Below are positions 24,691-33,282 of a stretch of DNA of 35,056 nucleotides, piece after piece. Below the pieces are notes generated by a model. That model ran no database searches. It was not told where the DNA came from and saw nothing but the letters and a program-made list of their open reading frames with translations. The position numbers were made by a program, and so were the translations under genes. The stretch's first letter is position 1. Each line of letters starts with the position of its first letter. The DNA comes from Hydrogenophilus sp. (GTDB lineage: Bacteria; Pseudomonadota; Gammaproteobacteria; Burkholderiales; Thiobacillaceae): positions 1-35,056 of the forward strand of contig DYFK01000027.1 in assembly GCA_020725265.1 (NCBI GenBank), written 5' to 3'.

Positions 24691-25554
24691 ATGGCAATCG
24701 GTGACGTGTCACTAACGGGCGCGATGCGCTCGAATCTGGTCAGTCTGCAACAGACCGCGACCCTGATGGGGCAGACCCAGGATCGCTTGTCCACCGGCAA
24801 GAGAATCAACAGCGCGTTGGATAACCCGGCCAATTTTTTCGCGGCACGGGAGCATACCCAGCGAGCCAACCTGCTCACGGGATTGAAAGACAGCATCAAT
24901 GAGGCCATCCAGACGGTGAAGGCCGCTGATAAGGCGGTGACCGCGATCACGAAAATGATCGAAGGTCTGCGCGGTCAGCTTACCCAGGCAAGGACCGCGT
25001 TGGGTGACACGATCTCCAGCGGCGCGCTGCTTGATGGCATCGCCAGTGGCTACAACGAAATGATCCGGCAGGTGAACAACATCCAGCAGGATTCGATCTA
25101 CAAAGGGCTGACCTTCCTCGCATCCGGCACGACACTGACCGTCAACTTCAACGAAACCTCGACCACCAGTCTGGTCATGTCCGGGTTTGATGGTACGGCC
25201 AGCGGCCTGACTATTTCCGGAGGTACCGGGACCGGGTATGGGCAGCTGACGGTCGCGGATATCGATACCTCGGCCGAGATCGATGCCGTCGAGAAGACAC
25301 TCAACGATGCGCTTGCGACTTTGCGCAAGGAATCCGCCACGTTGGCCAACAACCTGACCATTCTCTCCGTGCGCCAGTCCTTCATCACGGATATGGTGAA
25401 TACCCTGGCGGAGGGGGCCGACAAACTCACTCTGGCGGATACCAATGAGGAGGGGGCGAACATGTTGATGTTGCAGACCCGTCAGCAATTGGGTACGACT
25501 TCCCTGAGTCTGGCATCGCAGGCTGCGCAGTCGGTGCTGCGACTGTTCGGGTAA
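24691..25554 (+). CDS. Flagellin 2
   Basis: A second 287-residue filament subunit. ATG 24691 matches flagellin 1 exactly (MAIGDVSLTGAMRSNLVSLQ) and has GAAGGAG ahead; a GTG three bases earlier is rejected. D0/D1 ends are almost identical to flagellin 1 (AADKAVTAITKMIEGLRGQL, KTLNDALATLRKESATLANN), while the middle (about 105-215) differs: SSGALLDGIASGYNEMIRQV, then a Thr/Gly-rich surface stretch with GGTGTGYGQL. The protein ends in an extra Gly. Codon choice differs at many silent sites from flagellin 1, so the duplication is not recent. It has its own sigma-54 promoter and is followed by flbT and flaF. Confidence 0.95.
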   Translation: MAIGDVSLTGAMRSNLVSLQQTATLMGQTQDRLSTGKRINSALDNPANFFAAREHTQRANLLTGLKDSINEAIQTVKAADKAVTAITKMIEGLRGQLTQARTALGDTISSGALLDGIASGYNEMIRQVNNIQQDSIYKGLTFLASGTTLTVNFNETSTTSLVMSGFDGTASGLTISGGTGTGYGQLTVADIDTSAEIDAVEKTLNDALATLRKESATLANNLTILSVRQSFITDMVNTLAEGADKLTLADTNEEGANMLMLQTRQQLGTTSLSLASQAAQSVLRLFG

Positions 25555-25612
25555 GGCGCGCCGCTGGTCATGGCGCCATCTTCGTGGCCGGCATGGATCT
25601 GGTGGCGGGGAT

Positions 25613-25653
25613 TGGCTCAAGGCTCGCGCCGCCGGACCATGGGTGGTTTTTTT
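25613..25653 (+). promoter_or_regulatory. Mixed signal before flbT: weak terminator hairpin and possible sigma-54 site
   Basis: CCGCC (25629-25633) can pair with GGTGG (25642-25646) through one G-U pair, followed by seven T, a modest terminator after flagellin 2. Just upstream, TGGCTCAAGGCTCGC (25613-25627) has GG and GC 10 bases apart but poor -12 bases. Which signal is used is unclear. Confidence 0.35.
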
Positions 25654-25725
25654 GGGGTTGTGTAGCCGCGATCCCGGGTTTGGTGGAGATCCTCCTTTCC
25701 CGGCGCGGCGATGGGGGTAGGGTTT

Positions 25726-26115
25726 ATGCCTTTGAGATTGACGCTGAAACCTCATGAAAAAGTGTTTCTGGGTGGCGCTGTCATCGTCAATGGAGATGGT
25801 CGGGCTGAGTTGACCCTGCTTAATGATGTGGCGGTCCTCAGGCAGGCCGACATTCTCACGGAAGTGACCGCGGACACGCCCTGCAAGCGCCTGTACCTGC
25901 TGGTTCAGTTGATGTACATGGATAGCCCGAATCTGGTGGATTACCATGCCAAGTTCTGGCATCAGGCGCGAGAGGTGCTGGATGCCCGTCCGGATGCCGC
26001 TGAACTGGTCGGCACCATGGGCAAGGAGATCACCCTTGGGAATTACTATCGCGGCCTCAAGATCGGCAAGAAGCTGATCGCGCTGGAGAAGGAGTCGAAG
26101 CAAGATGCGGAATAA
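25726..26115 (+). CDS. flbT: Flagellum biosynthesis repressor FlbT
   Basis: A 129-residue RNA-binding regulator; in Caulobacter FlbT binds the flagellin mRNA leader and promotes its decay until the hook is finished. ATG 25726 gives the family's standard start MPLRLTLKPHEKVFLGGAVI; ATG 25711 would add five residues. Other family-like segments are NDVAVLRQADILTE, TPCKRLYLLVQLMYMD and a Lys-rich end. It overlaps flaF by 11 bases. FlbT is mainly an alphaproteobacterial protein, so its presence beside gammaproteobacterial-type housekeeping genes is notable. Likely targets are the leaders of the two flagellins upstream. Confidence 0.9.
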   Translation: MPLRLTLKPHEKVFLGGAVIVNGDGRAELTLLNDVAVLRQADILTEVTADTPCKRLYLLVQLMYMDSPNLVDYHAKFWHQAREVLDARPDAAELVGTMGKEITLGNYYRGLKIGKKLIALEKESKQDAE

Positions 26116-26506
26116 CCCGATCGCCGCTTACGAGAGCGCGGAGAAAGCGACGCTCAGCGGCAAGGACTTGGAAGCGCACGTCCTGGAGCGAGCCGCGCAA
26201 CTGATGGCCGATGTGCGCGAACATTGGGGTGAGGCTGGCTTCGAGCCTCGCCTTGAGGAAGTGCTGCTTCACAACCAGAAGGTCTGGAGTTTCTTTCAGG
26301 CTGAAATCAGCCAGCCGGATAACCCGCTGCCGCCCGAGATCAAGCAGAACCTGCTGACGCTGTCGGTGTTCATCGACAAACGTATTTTCGAGATCATGGC
26401 TTTCCCGGAAGCCGGCAAGATGGACATCCTGATCGAAATCAACCGGAATCTCGCGGCTGGATTGCGGGGGGACGGGGCTGGTGGCGATGCGCGGGTCGCG
26501 CCCTGA
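26105..26506 (+). CDS. flaF: Flagellar biosynthesis regulator FlaF
   Basis: A 133-residue cytosolic protein. In Caulobacter FlaF is needed for flagellin synthesis and secretion and acts opposite to FlbT. The family order is present: NPIAAYESAEKATLSGKDLE, VLERAAQLMADVREHW, LHNQKVWSFFQAEISQPDNP, LPPEIKQNLLTLSVFIDKRI, and MDILIEINRNLAAGL. The start lies 11 bases inside flbT, implying coupled translation. It is the last flagellar gene before the sugar operon, 84 bases ahead of rfbF. Confidence 0.92.
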   Translation: MRNNPIAAYESAEKATLSGKDLEAHVLERAAQLMADVREHWGEAGFEPRLEEVLLHNQKVWSFFQAEISQPDNPLPPEIKQNLLTLSVFIDKRIFEIMAFPEAGKMDILIEINRNLAAGLRGDGAGGDARVAP

Positions 26507-26590
26507 GCGCTTCGTCATGCCTGGGCGCCATGAACTCAAGGCGTCATTTTCTCCGCCCGGATTCATGGTGGGGTGGCAAGGGGATTCAGG

Positions 26591-27364
26591 TTGAAGGCGG
26601 TGATTCTGGCCGGTGGCCTCGGCACGAGGATTTCCGAGGAGACCCATCTCAAGCCAAAACCGATGATCGAAATCGGTGGAAAACCGATTCTCTGGCACAT
26701 CCTGAAGCTTTATTCCGCTCACGGCGTCAACGAATTCGTGATCTGTTGCGGCTACAAGGGATACGTCATCAAGGAATATTTCGCCAACTATTTCCTGCAC
26801 ATGTCGGACGTCACCTTCGACATGGCCGACAACCACATGGAAGTCCATCAACGCAAGGCCGAGCCCTGGCGGGTCACTTTGGTCGATACCGGCGAGGAAA
26901 CGGCCACGGGGGGGCGGCTCAAGCGGGTGGCTCGCTATATCGAGAACGATGAAGCCTTCTGTTTTACCTATGGAGATGGCGTTTCCGATGTCGACATCAC
27001 GGCTGAGATCGCTTTCCATCGTGATCATGGGCGGCTGGCCACGATCATGGCCGTACAGCCACCGGGCCGTTATGGCGCGTTGCGAATCGAAAACGGCGCG
27101 GTGCGTTCCTTCACCGAAAAGCCATTGGGCGATGGCGGTTACATCAATGGCGGTTTTTTTGTCCTGTCACCCAAGTGCCTGGATTTGATCCAGGGGGATG
27201 AAGATGGCTGGGAGGGGCAACCGCTGTCGAGGCTCTCGGAGATGCGGCAACTGATGGCGTATACGCATCATGGCTTCTGGCGCCCCATGGATACCTTGCG
27301 TGACAAAACGCTGCTCGATGAACTCTGGCAGAGTGGCCAGGCACCTTGGAAAGTCTGGCCATGA
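26591..27364 (+). CDS. rfbF: Glucose-1-phosphate cytidylyltransferase
   Basis: Makes CDP-glucose from CTP and glucose-1-phosphate, the entry to CDP-3,6-dideoxyhexoses. TTG 26591 is chosen: AAGGGG lies 7 bases before it and it gives the family's standard KAVILAGGLGTRISEET and usual length of 257 residues; GTG 26573 would add six. Seen are the nucleotide-binding LAGGLGTR, KPKPMIEIGGKPILWHILK, the metal-site TYGDGVSDVD, YGALRIENGAVRSFTEKP and INGGFFVLSP. It is the first gene of a plus-strand run with 4- or 11-base overlaps that continues to at least 32.2 kb. Confidence 0.95.
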   Translation: MKAVILAGGLGTRISEETHLKPKPMIEIGGKPILWHILKLYSAHGVNEFVICCGYKGYVIKEYFANYFLHMSDVTFDMADNHMEVHQRKAEPWRVTLVDTGEETATGGRLKRVARYIENDEAFCFTYGDGVSDVDITAEIAFHRDHGRLATIMAVQPPGRYGALRIENGAVRSFTEKPLGDGGYINGGFFVLSPKCLDLIQGDEDGWEGQPLSRLSEMRQLMAYTHHGFWRPMDTLRDKTLLDELWQSGQAPWKVWP

Positions 27365-28425
27365 ATCCTGATTTCTGGCGCGGAAAACGGGTATTCATGA
27401 CCGGCCATACCGGTTTCAAGGGAGGGTGGCTGACACTCTGGCTGACCGAACTGGGCGCGCGGGTACATGGCTATGCCCTGAATCCGCCGACCGAGCCGAA
27501 TCTGTTCACGGTGGCGGGCCTCGAATCCCGCCTGCAATCGCACACCGTCGCGGATGTCAGGGACGCCGACGCATTGGCGCGCGCAATACGGGACTCTGCA
27601 CCGGAAATTGTCTTCCATCTTGCCGCTCAGCCCTTGGTCCGCAGGTCCTACCATGCCCCGGTGGAGACCTTCGCGGTCAACGTCATGGGCACGGTGCATT
27701 TGCTGGATGCGATCCGCAAGGCTTCCTCGGTTCGGGCCGTGATCAACGTGACTTCGGACAAGTGCTACGAAAATCATGAGTGGCCGTGGCCGTATCGCGA
27801 ATCCGACTCCCTGGGCGGATTCGATCCCTATTCCAGCAGCAAGGCCTGCGCGGAACTGGTCAGCCAGGCCTGGCGCCGGTCCTACCTCGATGACGCGGGA
27901 ATTCATCTGGCCACCGTGCGCGCGGGGAATGTCGTTGGTGGTGGTGACTGGGCAACCGATCGCCTGCTGCCGGATTTCCTGCGCGCGATCGACGCGGGGC
28001 AGCCTTTGACGATTCGGGCCCCGAACGCGGTGCGTCCATGGCAGCACGTCCTCGAACCGATTTCCGGGTATCTGCTGCTCGCGGAGCGCCTGTTCTTCGA
28101 TGGTGAGCCGTTCCGCGGTGCCTGGAATTTCGCCCCGGATATTGATGACGCCCGTTCCGTGGGCTGGATCGTCGAGCGCATGCGTGCCCGGGTGGCTGGC
28201 GCGACATGGCGGCAGGAGAACCGCTCCCAGCCGCATGAGGCCGGGGTTCTCCGGCTGGATGCCTCGAAAGCGCGCATCGAACTGGGGTGGCGCCCACGTT
28301 GGCGGTTGGATACCGCGCTGGACAGGGTGCTGGCTTGGCATCAGGCTTGGCGCTCTGGAGAGGATATGGCCGCGTTCGGGCTTGGTCAGATACGGGATTA
28401 CGCCAGGAGCCCTGCCGGAATATGA
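27361..28425 (+). CDS. rfbG: CDP-glucose 4,6-dehydratase
   Basis: NAD-dependent extended-SDR enzyme converting CDP-glucose to CDP-4-dehydro-6-deoxyglucose. 354 residues from ATG 27361, which overlaps the rfbF stop as ATGA. The cofactor motif GHTGFKG is at 15-21; [39 protein letters not shown], and the catalytic Tyr-X3-Lys in [14 protein letters not shown] follow. [20 protein letters not shown] and [20 protein letters not shown] are diagnostic for this subgroup. Second step of the dideoxysugar route. Confidence 0.96.
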   Translation: MNPDFWRGKRVFMTGHTGFKGGWLTLWLTELGARVHGYALNPPTEPNLFTVAGLESRLQSHTVADVRDADALARAIRDSAPEIVFHLAAQPLVRRSYHAPVETFAVNVMGTVHLLDAIRKASSVRAVINVTSDKCYENHEWPWPYRESDSLGGFDPYSSSKACAELVSQAWRRSYLDDAGIHLATVRAGNVVGGGDWATDRLLPDFLRAIDAGQPLTIRAPNAVRPWQHVLEPISGYLLLAERLFFDGEPFRGAWNFAPDIDDARSVGWIVERMRARVAGATWRQENRSQPHEAGVLRLDASKARIELGWRPRWRLDTALDRVLAWHQAWRSGEDMAAFGLGQIRDYARSPAGI

Positions 28426-29978
28426 ACGATCGGATCGCCGCGCCCGATTCTCTCGCGGGCCTCGTATGTCGCGACCGATCCGGTCGCTGGTGGCTCAATC
28501 TGGATGGCCGGCGTGGCCTTGTCTTCTCCGAAGCCGCGGACGTGATCCTGTTGCCGGAGGAATGGGTGGAACGACCGGACCCGGCTCCGGAAAAAGTCGA
28601 TCTGGAGTCGATCGGCCCATGGCCCGATGACGGCGAGATCAAAGGCCGGGTCGATCGCCGTGCCCTGCTTCGGTTGGCGCGCATGCGCGTGCAGCGCGAA
28701 GTGGTCGCCTATGGCGGATTGTTCGAGATGGCGGACCCGTTCCGGCCCACGGTCGACCCTGTGCCTCCATCAGGCAAGGTAATCGGAACACCGGAACTCG
28801 TGTCCATGACCGATGCCGTGCTCGATGGCTGGCTGACCACCGGTCGCCATGAAGAGGCATTCCAGTCCAGACTGGCCACCTGGCTTGGGCGGCGCCACGT
28901 GCGCACGGTCAATTCAGGCTCTTCCGCCAATCTGGTCGCCGTCGCCGCGTTGACCTCCCATCTTCTTGGGGAGCGGGCCCTGAAGCCCGGAGACGAGGTG
29001 ATCACCGTCGCGGCCGGATTTCCCACCACCGTCAACCCGCTGTTGTTGTACGGCCTGGTGCCGGTTTTCGTCGATATCCAGATTCCGACTTACAACATCG
29101 ACCCGGAGCGCCTGGAAGCAGCGATCTCGCCACGCACCCGCGCCATCGTCCTGGCCCACACCCTGGGCAATCCGTTCGACCTTGATGCGGTGATCAACTT
29201 TGCCAAACGGCATGACCTATGGGTGATTGAGGATTGCTGTGATGCTTTGGGTTCCGTCTACCGGGGCCGCCATGTCGGCACCTTCGGTCACATCGGCACC
29301 CTCAGTTTCTATCCGGCTCATCACATCACCACCGGAGAGGGGGGCGCCGTGTTCACCGATGACGACACCCTGGCCCGGGCTCTGGAATCAGTACGAGACT
29401 GGGGCCGCGACTGCTGGTGCCAGCCGGGGAGCGACAATACTTGCGGGCGCCGGTTCTCCCAGACCCATGGCACCCTGCCGCCGGGCTATGACCACAAGTA
29501 TGTCTATTCCCACTTGGGCTACAACCTCAAGATGACCGATATGCAGGCGGCCATCGGCCTGGCCCAGATGGACCGTCTGCCAGGTTTCGTCGCCGCCCGG
29601 CGAGCCAACTTCAGCTACCTGAGCGAGCGCTTGGCAAGCCTGGCGGACTTCCTCATCCTGCCGGAGGCGACGCCCGGGGCTGCGCCATCCTGGTTCGGGT
29701 TCCCGATCACCCTGCGCGAGGAGGCTGGCGTCGACCGGGTCGACCTGCTGCGTTACCTGGACCAGTACCGCATCGGCACCCGCCTGCTGTTCGCCGGAAA
29801 CCTCACGCGGCAGCCCTACTTCCAGGGCCGCGATTACCGTATCGTGGGCGACCTGAGCAATACCGATCGGGTGACCAGCCAGACCTTCTGGCTCGGTCTG
29901 TATCCCGGCCTGGACCGGGAGAGACTGGACTTCGTGGCGGACAAGCTGGAGTTGTTCTTCGGGGTGAATTTCGGATGA
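28422..29978 (+). CDS. rfbH: CDP-4-dehydro-6-deoxyglucose 3-dehydratase (E1) with N-terminal extension
   Basis: PMP-dependent, iron-sulphur enzyme that removes the C3 hydroxyl of CDP-4-dehydro-6-deoxyglucose. The [2Fe-2S] pattern C-X57-C-X1-C-X7-C is intact at Cys273, Cys331, Cys333 and Cys341. His300 in [14 protein letters not shown] replaces the PLP-binding Lys, as in E1 enzymes. Residue numbers run about 80 above the Yersinia enzyme because of an N-terminal extension ([40 protein letters not shown]) that looks like a small beta domain; length is 518 instead of about 437. ATG 28422 overlaps the rfbG stop by 4 bases and is the natural start; ATG near 28730 would remove the extension but lacks this coupling. 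The usual reductase partner (RfbI/AscD, E3) is not in the window. Confidence 0.95.
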   Translation: MNDRIAAPDSLAGLVCRDRSGRWWLNLDGRRGLVFSEAADVILLPEEWVERPDPAPEKVDLESIGPWPDDGEIKGRVDRRALLRLARMRVQREVVAYGGLFEMADPFRPTVDPVPPSGKVIGTPELVSMTDAVLDGWLTTGRHEEAFQSRLATWLGRRHVRTVNSGSSANLVAVAALTSHLLGERALKPGDEVITVAAGFPTTVNPLLLYGLVPVFVDIQIPTYNIDPERLEAAISPRTRAIVLAHTLGNPFDLDAVINFAKRHDLWVIEDCCDALGSVYRGRHVGTFGHIGTLSFYPAHHITTGEGGAVFTDDDTLARALESVRDWGRDCWCQPGSDNTCGRRFSQTHGTLPPGYDHKYVYSHLGYNLKMTDMQAAIGLAQMDRLPGFVAARRANFSYLSERLASLADFLILPEATPGAAPSWFGFPITLREEAGVDRVDLLRYLDQYRIGTRLLFAGNLTRQPYFQGRDYRIVGDLSNTDRVTSQTFWLGLYPGLDRERLDFVADKLELFFGVNFG

Positions 29979-30577
29979 ATGATGCCCTGGCGCCCGACCG
30001 CCGGGCCCTGGTGGCAGGCCAGTTCGAACTGATCACCACCAGCCTGCGGGGGTGCCTGGAGATTCGTCCCCGGCTGTTCGACGACGAGCGCGGCCGCTTC
30101 GTCAAGGTATTCCACCAAGCGGCCTTCGCCAGCGCGGGTTTGGCTACGGAGTTTGTCGAGGAGTACTACTCGGTGTCGCGTCGTGGCGTGATCCGCGGCC
30201 TGCATTTCCAGCACCCGCCCCGGGACCACGCGAAGCTGGTCTACTGTGTCGCCGGCCGGGTCCAGGATGCCGTGGTCGACCTGCGTGTCGGCTCGCCTAC
30301 CGAGGGTCGCCATGCCTTGGTCGAGTTGTCCGCCGAGACTGGCAACATGGTCTACATTCCCAGTGGCCTTGCCCACGGCTTCTGTGTCCTCAGCGATTCC
30401 GCGACCCTGGTGTACAAGGTCACCAGCGTGCACTCGCCGGAACACGATGCCGGTATCCGCTGGGATTCCGCCGGCATACCTTGGGCCGTGACAGCGCCGA
30501 TACTATCCGAGCGCGACCGCCAGCATCCGGGCCTGGCCGGCTTCGCCAGCCCGTTCAGCTACCGGATGGAGCCATGA
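29975..30577 (+). CDS. RmlC-like sugar-nucleotide 3,5- or 5-epimerase
   Basis: A 200-residue cupin of the dTDP-4-dehydrorhamnose 3,5-epimerase family. The likely base His77 (RGLHFQ), the acid Tyr147 (SATLVYKVT) and the [17 protein letters not shown] strand are present, so it should be active. In Yersinia the ascarylose pathway uses an RmlC homologue, AscE, to invert C5 of the CDP-3,6-dideoxy-4-ketosugar. Directly after rfbF, rfbG and rfbH, an AscE-like role is more likely than rhamnose synthesis, and no rmlA, rmlB or rmlD is in the window. The start overlaps rfbH by 4 bases. Confidence 0.85.
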   Translation: MNDALAPDRRALVAGQFELITTSLRGCLEIRPRLFDDERGRFVKVFHQAAFASAGLATEFVEEYYSVSRRGVIRGLHFQHPPRDHAKLVYCVAGRVQDAVVDLRVGSPTEGRHALVELSAETGNMVYIPSGLAHGFCVLSDSATLVYKVTSVHSPEHDAGIRWDSAGIPWAVTAPILSERDRQHPGLAGFASPFSYRMEP

Positions 30578-31485
30578 AGGTACTGGTTACCGGCATCACT
30601 GGCTTCCTTGGTGGCCACCTGGCTTCCGAACTGCGCCAGCGGGGACATCTGGTTGGTGGCCTGGTGCGCGGCGGCACCGACCTTCCGGCTACGCTGGCGA
30701 GCCTACCGACCTGGCCTGTCGGGCCGGACCATGATGGCATCGATGCCGCACTCGCGGCGTTCCAGCCCGACGTCGTGGCCCATCTTGCCGCGTTGTTCGT
30801 CGCCGAACACCAGTCCGGAGACGTGTTGCCCCTGGTGCGGGCAAACATCGAATATGGTGCACGCCTGCTCGACGCCATGCGTGTGTCCGGTTGCCGCGCC
30901 CTGGTCCATGCCGGTACCTCCTGGCAGCACCGCCATGATCGGGAATACTGTCCGGTCAACCTGTACGCCGCGACCAAGCAGGCCTTCTCGACCCTCGCCG
31001 AGTACTACCTCGACGCCGTCGGCCTACGTCTGCTTGAACTGCATCTGTATGACAGTTATGGCGAGGACGATGGACGAAGAAAGTTGATAAATCTACTCAA
31101 GTTATCTGCCCAGTCATCCGATGAACTGGCCATGTCCGAAGGCGCGCAGCGTATCCATCTCGTCCACGTCGACGACCTTGCCCGGGGATTTGCCATGGCC
31201 TGCGAGCAGGTTGCCGCTCTGCCAGCCGGAACCCGGCGGGTATACCGGCTGCCATCCGCCCACGCGGTCAGCCTCAGGGAACTGGTGACGGTGTTCAATG
31301 CCATTGACCCAGGCCGTCCTGTACGGGTGCGCTGGGGTGCGCGCCCCTATCGGGTACGGGAGGTTTTCGAGCCTTGGGAAGATGCGGACGTCCTTCCGGG
31401 GTGGCGGCCGGAGATTGCGCTGGAAACCGGCTTACGGCGGGTGCGCGCGGGGGAATCGAGCAAGGAGCATGAAAATGACACATAA
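30574..31485 (+). CDS. NAD(P)-dependent sugar-nucleotide reductase/epimerase (AscF/RfbJ-like SDR)
   Basis: A 303-residue extended SDR. The Rossmann motif GITGFLGG is at 7-14 and the catalytic Tyr131-X3-Lys135 is in NLYAATKQAF; HLYDSYGEDDGRRKLINLL and the C-terminal VFEPWEDADVLPGW resemble CDP-abequose/paratose synthases and AscF. Expected role: final reduction of the C4 keto group, giving a CDP-3,6-dideoxyhexose. With the RmlC-like gene before it, CDP-ascarylose or a close isomer is the best guess; stereochemistry cannot be read from sequence. ATG 30574 overlaps the previous stop by 4 bases. The frame is open further upstream, but that part is a shadow of the epimerase gene. Confidence 0.85.
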   Translation: MKVLVTGITGFLGGHLASELRQRGHLVGGLVRGGTDLPATLASLPTWPVGPDHDGIDAALAAFQPDVVAHLAALFVAEHQSGDVLPLVRANIEYGARLLDAMRVSGCRALVHAGTSWQHRHDREYCPVNLYAATKQAFSTLAEYYLDAVGLRLLELHLYDSYGEDDGRRKLINLLKLSAQSSDELAMSEGAQRIHLVHVDDLARGFAMACEQVAALPAGTRRVYRLPSAHAVSLRELVTVFNAIDPGRPVRVRWGARPYRVREVFEPWEDADVLPGWRPEIALETGLRRVRAGESSKEHENDT

Positions 31486-32221
31486 ACATTATGTGTCCGG
31501 TAATGGCCTCGTTTTTGATCTGGGCATGAACGATGGACTGGATACGGCGTATTACCTGGAGAAGGGATACCGAGTGGTCGCGGTTGAGGCGAATCCGATC
31601 CTGGCCGAACTAGGCGGCCAGCAATTTGCCGATGCCATCGGTGCGGGCCGACTGACGATACATCAGTTGGCGATCTGGGACCGCTATGCCAGCCAGCCGT
31701 TCTACATCAGCCATGAGAATTCGCACTGGAGCAGTCTCGATTCCGGATGGGCATCACGCAACAATGGCGGGACCGATGCCATCGAGGTCAGATGTGTGCC
31801 ACTGCGCCACCTGCTGGCTGTGCATGGGGTGCCGACCTACATGAAAATTGATATCGAGGGAGTCGACGAGCTGATCATCGACCAGCTTTTGGAACTTGAT
31901 TATCTGCCTGCTTACTTGAGTGTCGAGGATTGCCGTTTCGGCTTTCGCTACGTGGAAAAGCTGGCAACCGCTGGCTACGATGCTTTCAAACTCTCCAACC
32001 AGGCGCAGGTCGAACAGTGCATCGACGAGGTCACCGGGCGACATTTCCGGTATGGCAGTTCCGGCCCGCTGGGCGAGCAGGTCGCGGGTGAATGGCTTCC
32101 CCCCGAAGCGTTCCTGGTCAGCTATGCCGAGCGGGTGCGGACCCGCGATAACCAACGCCGTTCTCCACCGGGGGTTTGGTGGGACATCCATGCGTGCGCT
32201 CCGCGTTCGCATTGGATCTGA
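31475..32221 (+). CDS. FkbM-family methyltransferase
   Basis: A 248-residue predicted SAM-dependent methyltransferase, usually acting on sugar hydroxyls. Motif I is LVFDLGMNDGLDTAYYLEKG with VVAVEANPIL after it. MKIDIEGVDELIIDQL is the family's hallmark post-motif acidic strand. ATG 31475 is preferred over 31469 because AAGGAG then lies 7 bases upstream; it overlaps the SDR gene by 11 bases. The stretch after about residue 190 (TGRHFRYGSSGPLGEQVAGE, ending WDIHACAPRSHWI) is common in FkbM proteins of cell-surface sugar loci. Likely substrate: the operon's deoxysugar or a glycan carrying it. Confidence 0.85.
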   Translation: MTHKHYVSGNGLVFDLGMNDGLDTAYYLEKGYRVVAVEANPILAELGGQQFADAIGAGRLTIHQLAIWDRYASQPFYISHENSHWSSLDSGWASRNNGGTDAIEVRCVPLRHLLAVHGVPTYMKIDIEGVDELIIDQLLELDYLPAYLSVEDCRFGFRYVEKLATAGYDAFKLSNQAQVEQCIDEVTGRHFRYGSSGPLGEQVAGEWLPPEAFLVSYAERVRTRDNQRRSPPGVWWDIHACAPRSHWI

Positions 32222-32249
32222 ATGAGGCGGAGAGAGAAAGGTGGATGGC

Positions 32250-33272
32250 ATGAAGGCAAGCATCAAACCCCGTATCAACCTGGAGGACCGCACCCCGTTG
32301 CAGGAGGTCATTCCGCTGTCCACCCCGTTCGTGCTGTTCGTGGATCCGGTGAATACCTGCAACTTTCGGTGCAGCTTCTGCCCGACCGGCGACCGCGACC
32401 TGATCAAGTCGACCGGGCGCTGGCAGGGGCGACTCGATTTCGACGTGTACAAGAAGGTGATCAATGATCTGGGCGAGTTCGACCAGCCCCTCAAGGTATT
32501 GCGCCTGTACAAGGAAGGCGAGCCGCTGCTGCATACCCGCTTTGCCGACATGGTTCGATACGCAAAGGCCAGCGGCCACGTCCAGTACATCGACACCACC
32601 ACCAACGGCTACCTGCTGACGCCCGACCGGGTGGGGCCGATCCTGGATGCCGGCATCGATCGTATCAACATCTCGGTGGATGGCATGTCCACCGAGCAGT
32701 ACTGGCAGTTCACTCAGACCCGGGTGGATTTCGACAGTTTCGTGGACAACATCCGCCGGCTCCATGAGCGCAAGGGCGACTGCGAGATCTGCGTGAAAAT
32801 TCCCGGCGATATTCTGAGCGAAGCCGATCGCCAGCGTTTCTTCGAAACCTTCGGTGACATTGCCGACCGCGTGTTCATCGAGAACTTCGCCCCCTGCTGG
32901 CCCACTTTCGACGTCGAGGAGCGCACCGGCATCCAGATCACGGAGGGCATCTACGGCAATACCATCCAGGAAGTGAAGGTGTGTCCATACATCTTTTACT
33001 CCATGGCGGTGAACACCGACGGCAGTGTCAGCCTGTGCTTCCTGGACTGGGCGCGCAAGCTCGGCATTGGCGACGTCCGCCGGGAGTCCCTGAAGTCGAT
33101 CTGGAACGGCGACGCCATGCGCCGGCATCGGCTGGCGCACCTGCGGGGGCGGCGCAAGGATGACCCCACCTGCGCCGCCTGCGGACAGTTGAGCCACTGC
33201 CTGCCGGACAATATCGATGCCTGGGCTCCCACACTGCTGGATCGAATCCAGGCCACCGCGGTGACGGCTTGA
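32250..33272 (+). CDS. Radical SAM protein with SPASM-like C-terminal cysteines
   Basis: A 340-residue radical SAM protein. The 4Fe-4S motif CNFRCSFC gives Cys37, Cys41 and Cys44 (CX3CX2C). The barrel shows YKEGEPLLHTRF, IDTTTNGYLLTPDRV and RINISVDGM. The C-terminal part has CPYIFYSMAVNTDGSVSLC, then GDVRRESLKSIWNGDAMRRH and a Cys-rich CAACGQLSHC, a SPASM-type arrangement for one or two extra clusters. ATG 32250 follows an AGGTGG ribosome site; GTG 32241 is the alternative. It has a 28-base gap after the FkbM gene. The substrate is unknown; such proteins near glycan genes are suspected to act on sugars or small molecules. Confidence 0.88.
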   Translation: MKASIKPRINLEDRTPLQEVIPLSTPFVLFVDPVNTCNFRCSFCPTGDRDLIKSTGRWQGRLDFDVYKKVINDLGEFDQPLKVLRLYKEGEPLLHTRFADMVRYAKASGHVQYIDTTTNGYLLTPDRVGPILDAGIDRINISVDGMSTEQYWQFTQTRVDFDSFVDNIRRLHERKGDCEICVKIPGDILSEADRQRFFETFGDIADRVFIENFAPCWPTFDVEERTGIQITEGIYGNTIQEVKVCPYIFYSMAVNTDGSVSLCFLDWARKLGIGDVRRESLKSIWNGDAMRRHRLAHLRGRRKDDPTCAACGQLSHCLPDNIDAWAPTLLDRIQATAVTA

Positions 33273-33282
33273 CGAGGGCGCC

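Noticed and set aside
30052-30573. Upstream part of the SDR frame
   Set aside because: It lies inside the epimerase gene; the Rossmann motif shows that the enzyme begins at 30574.
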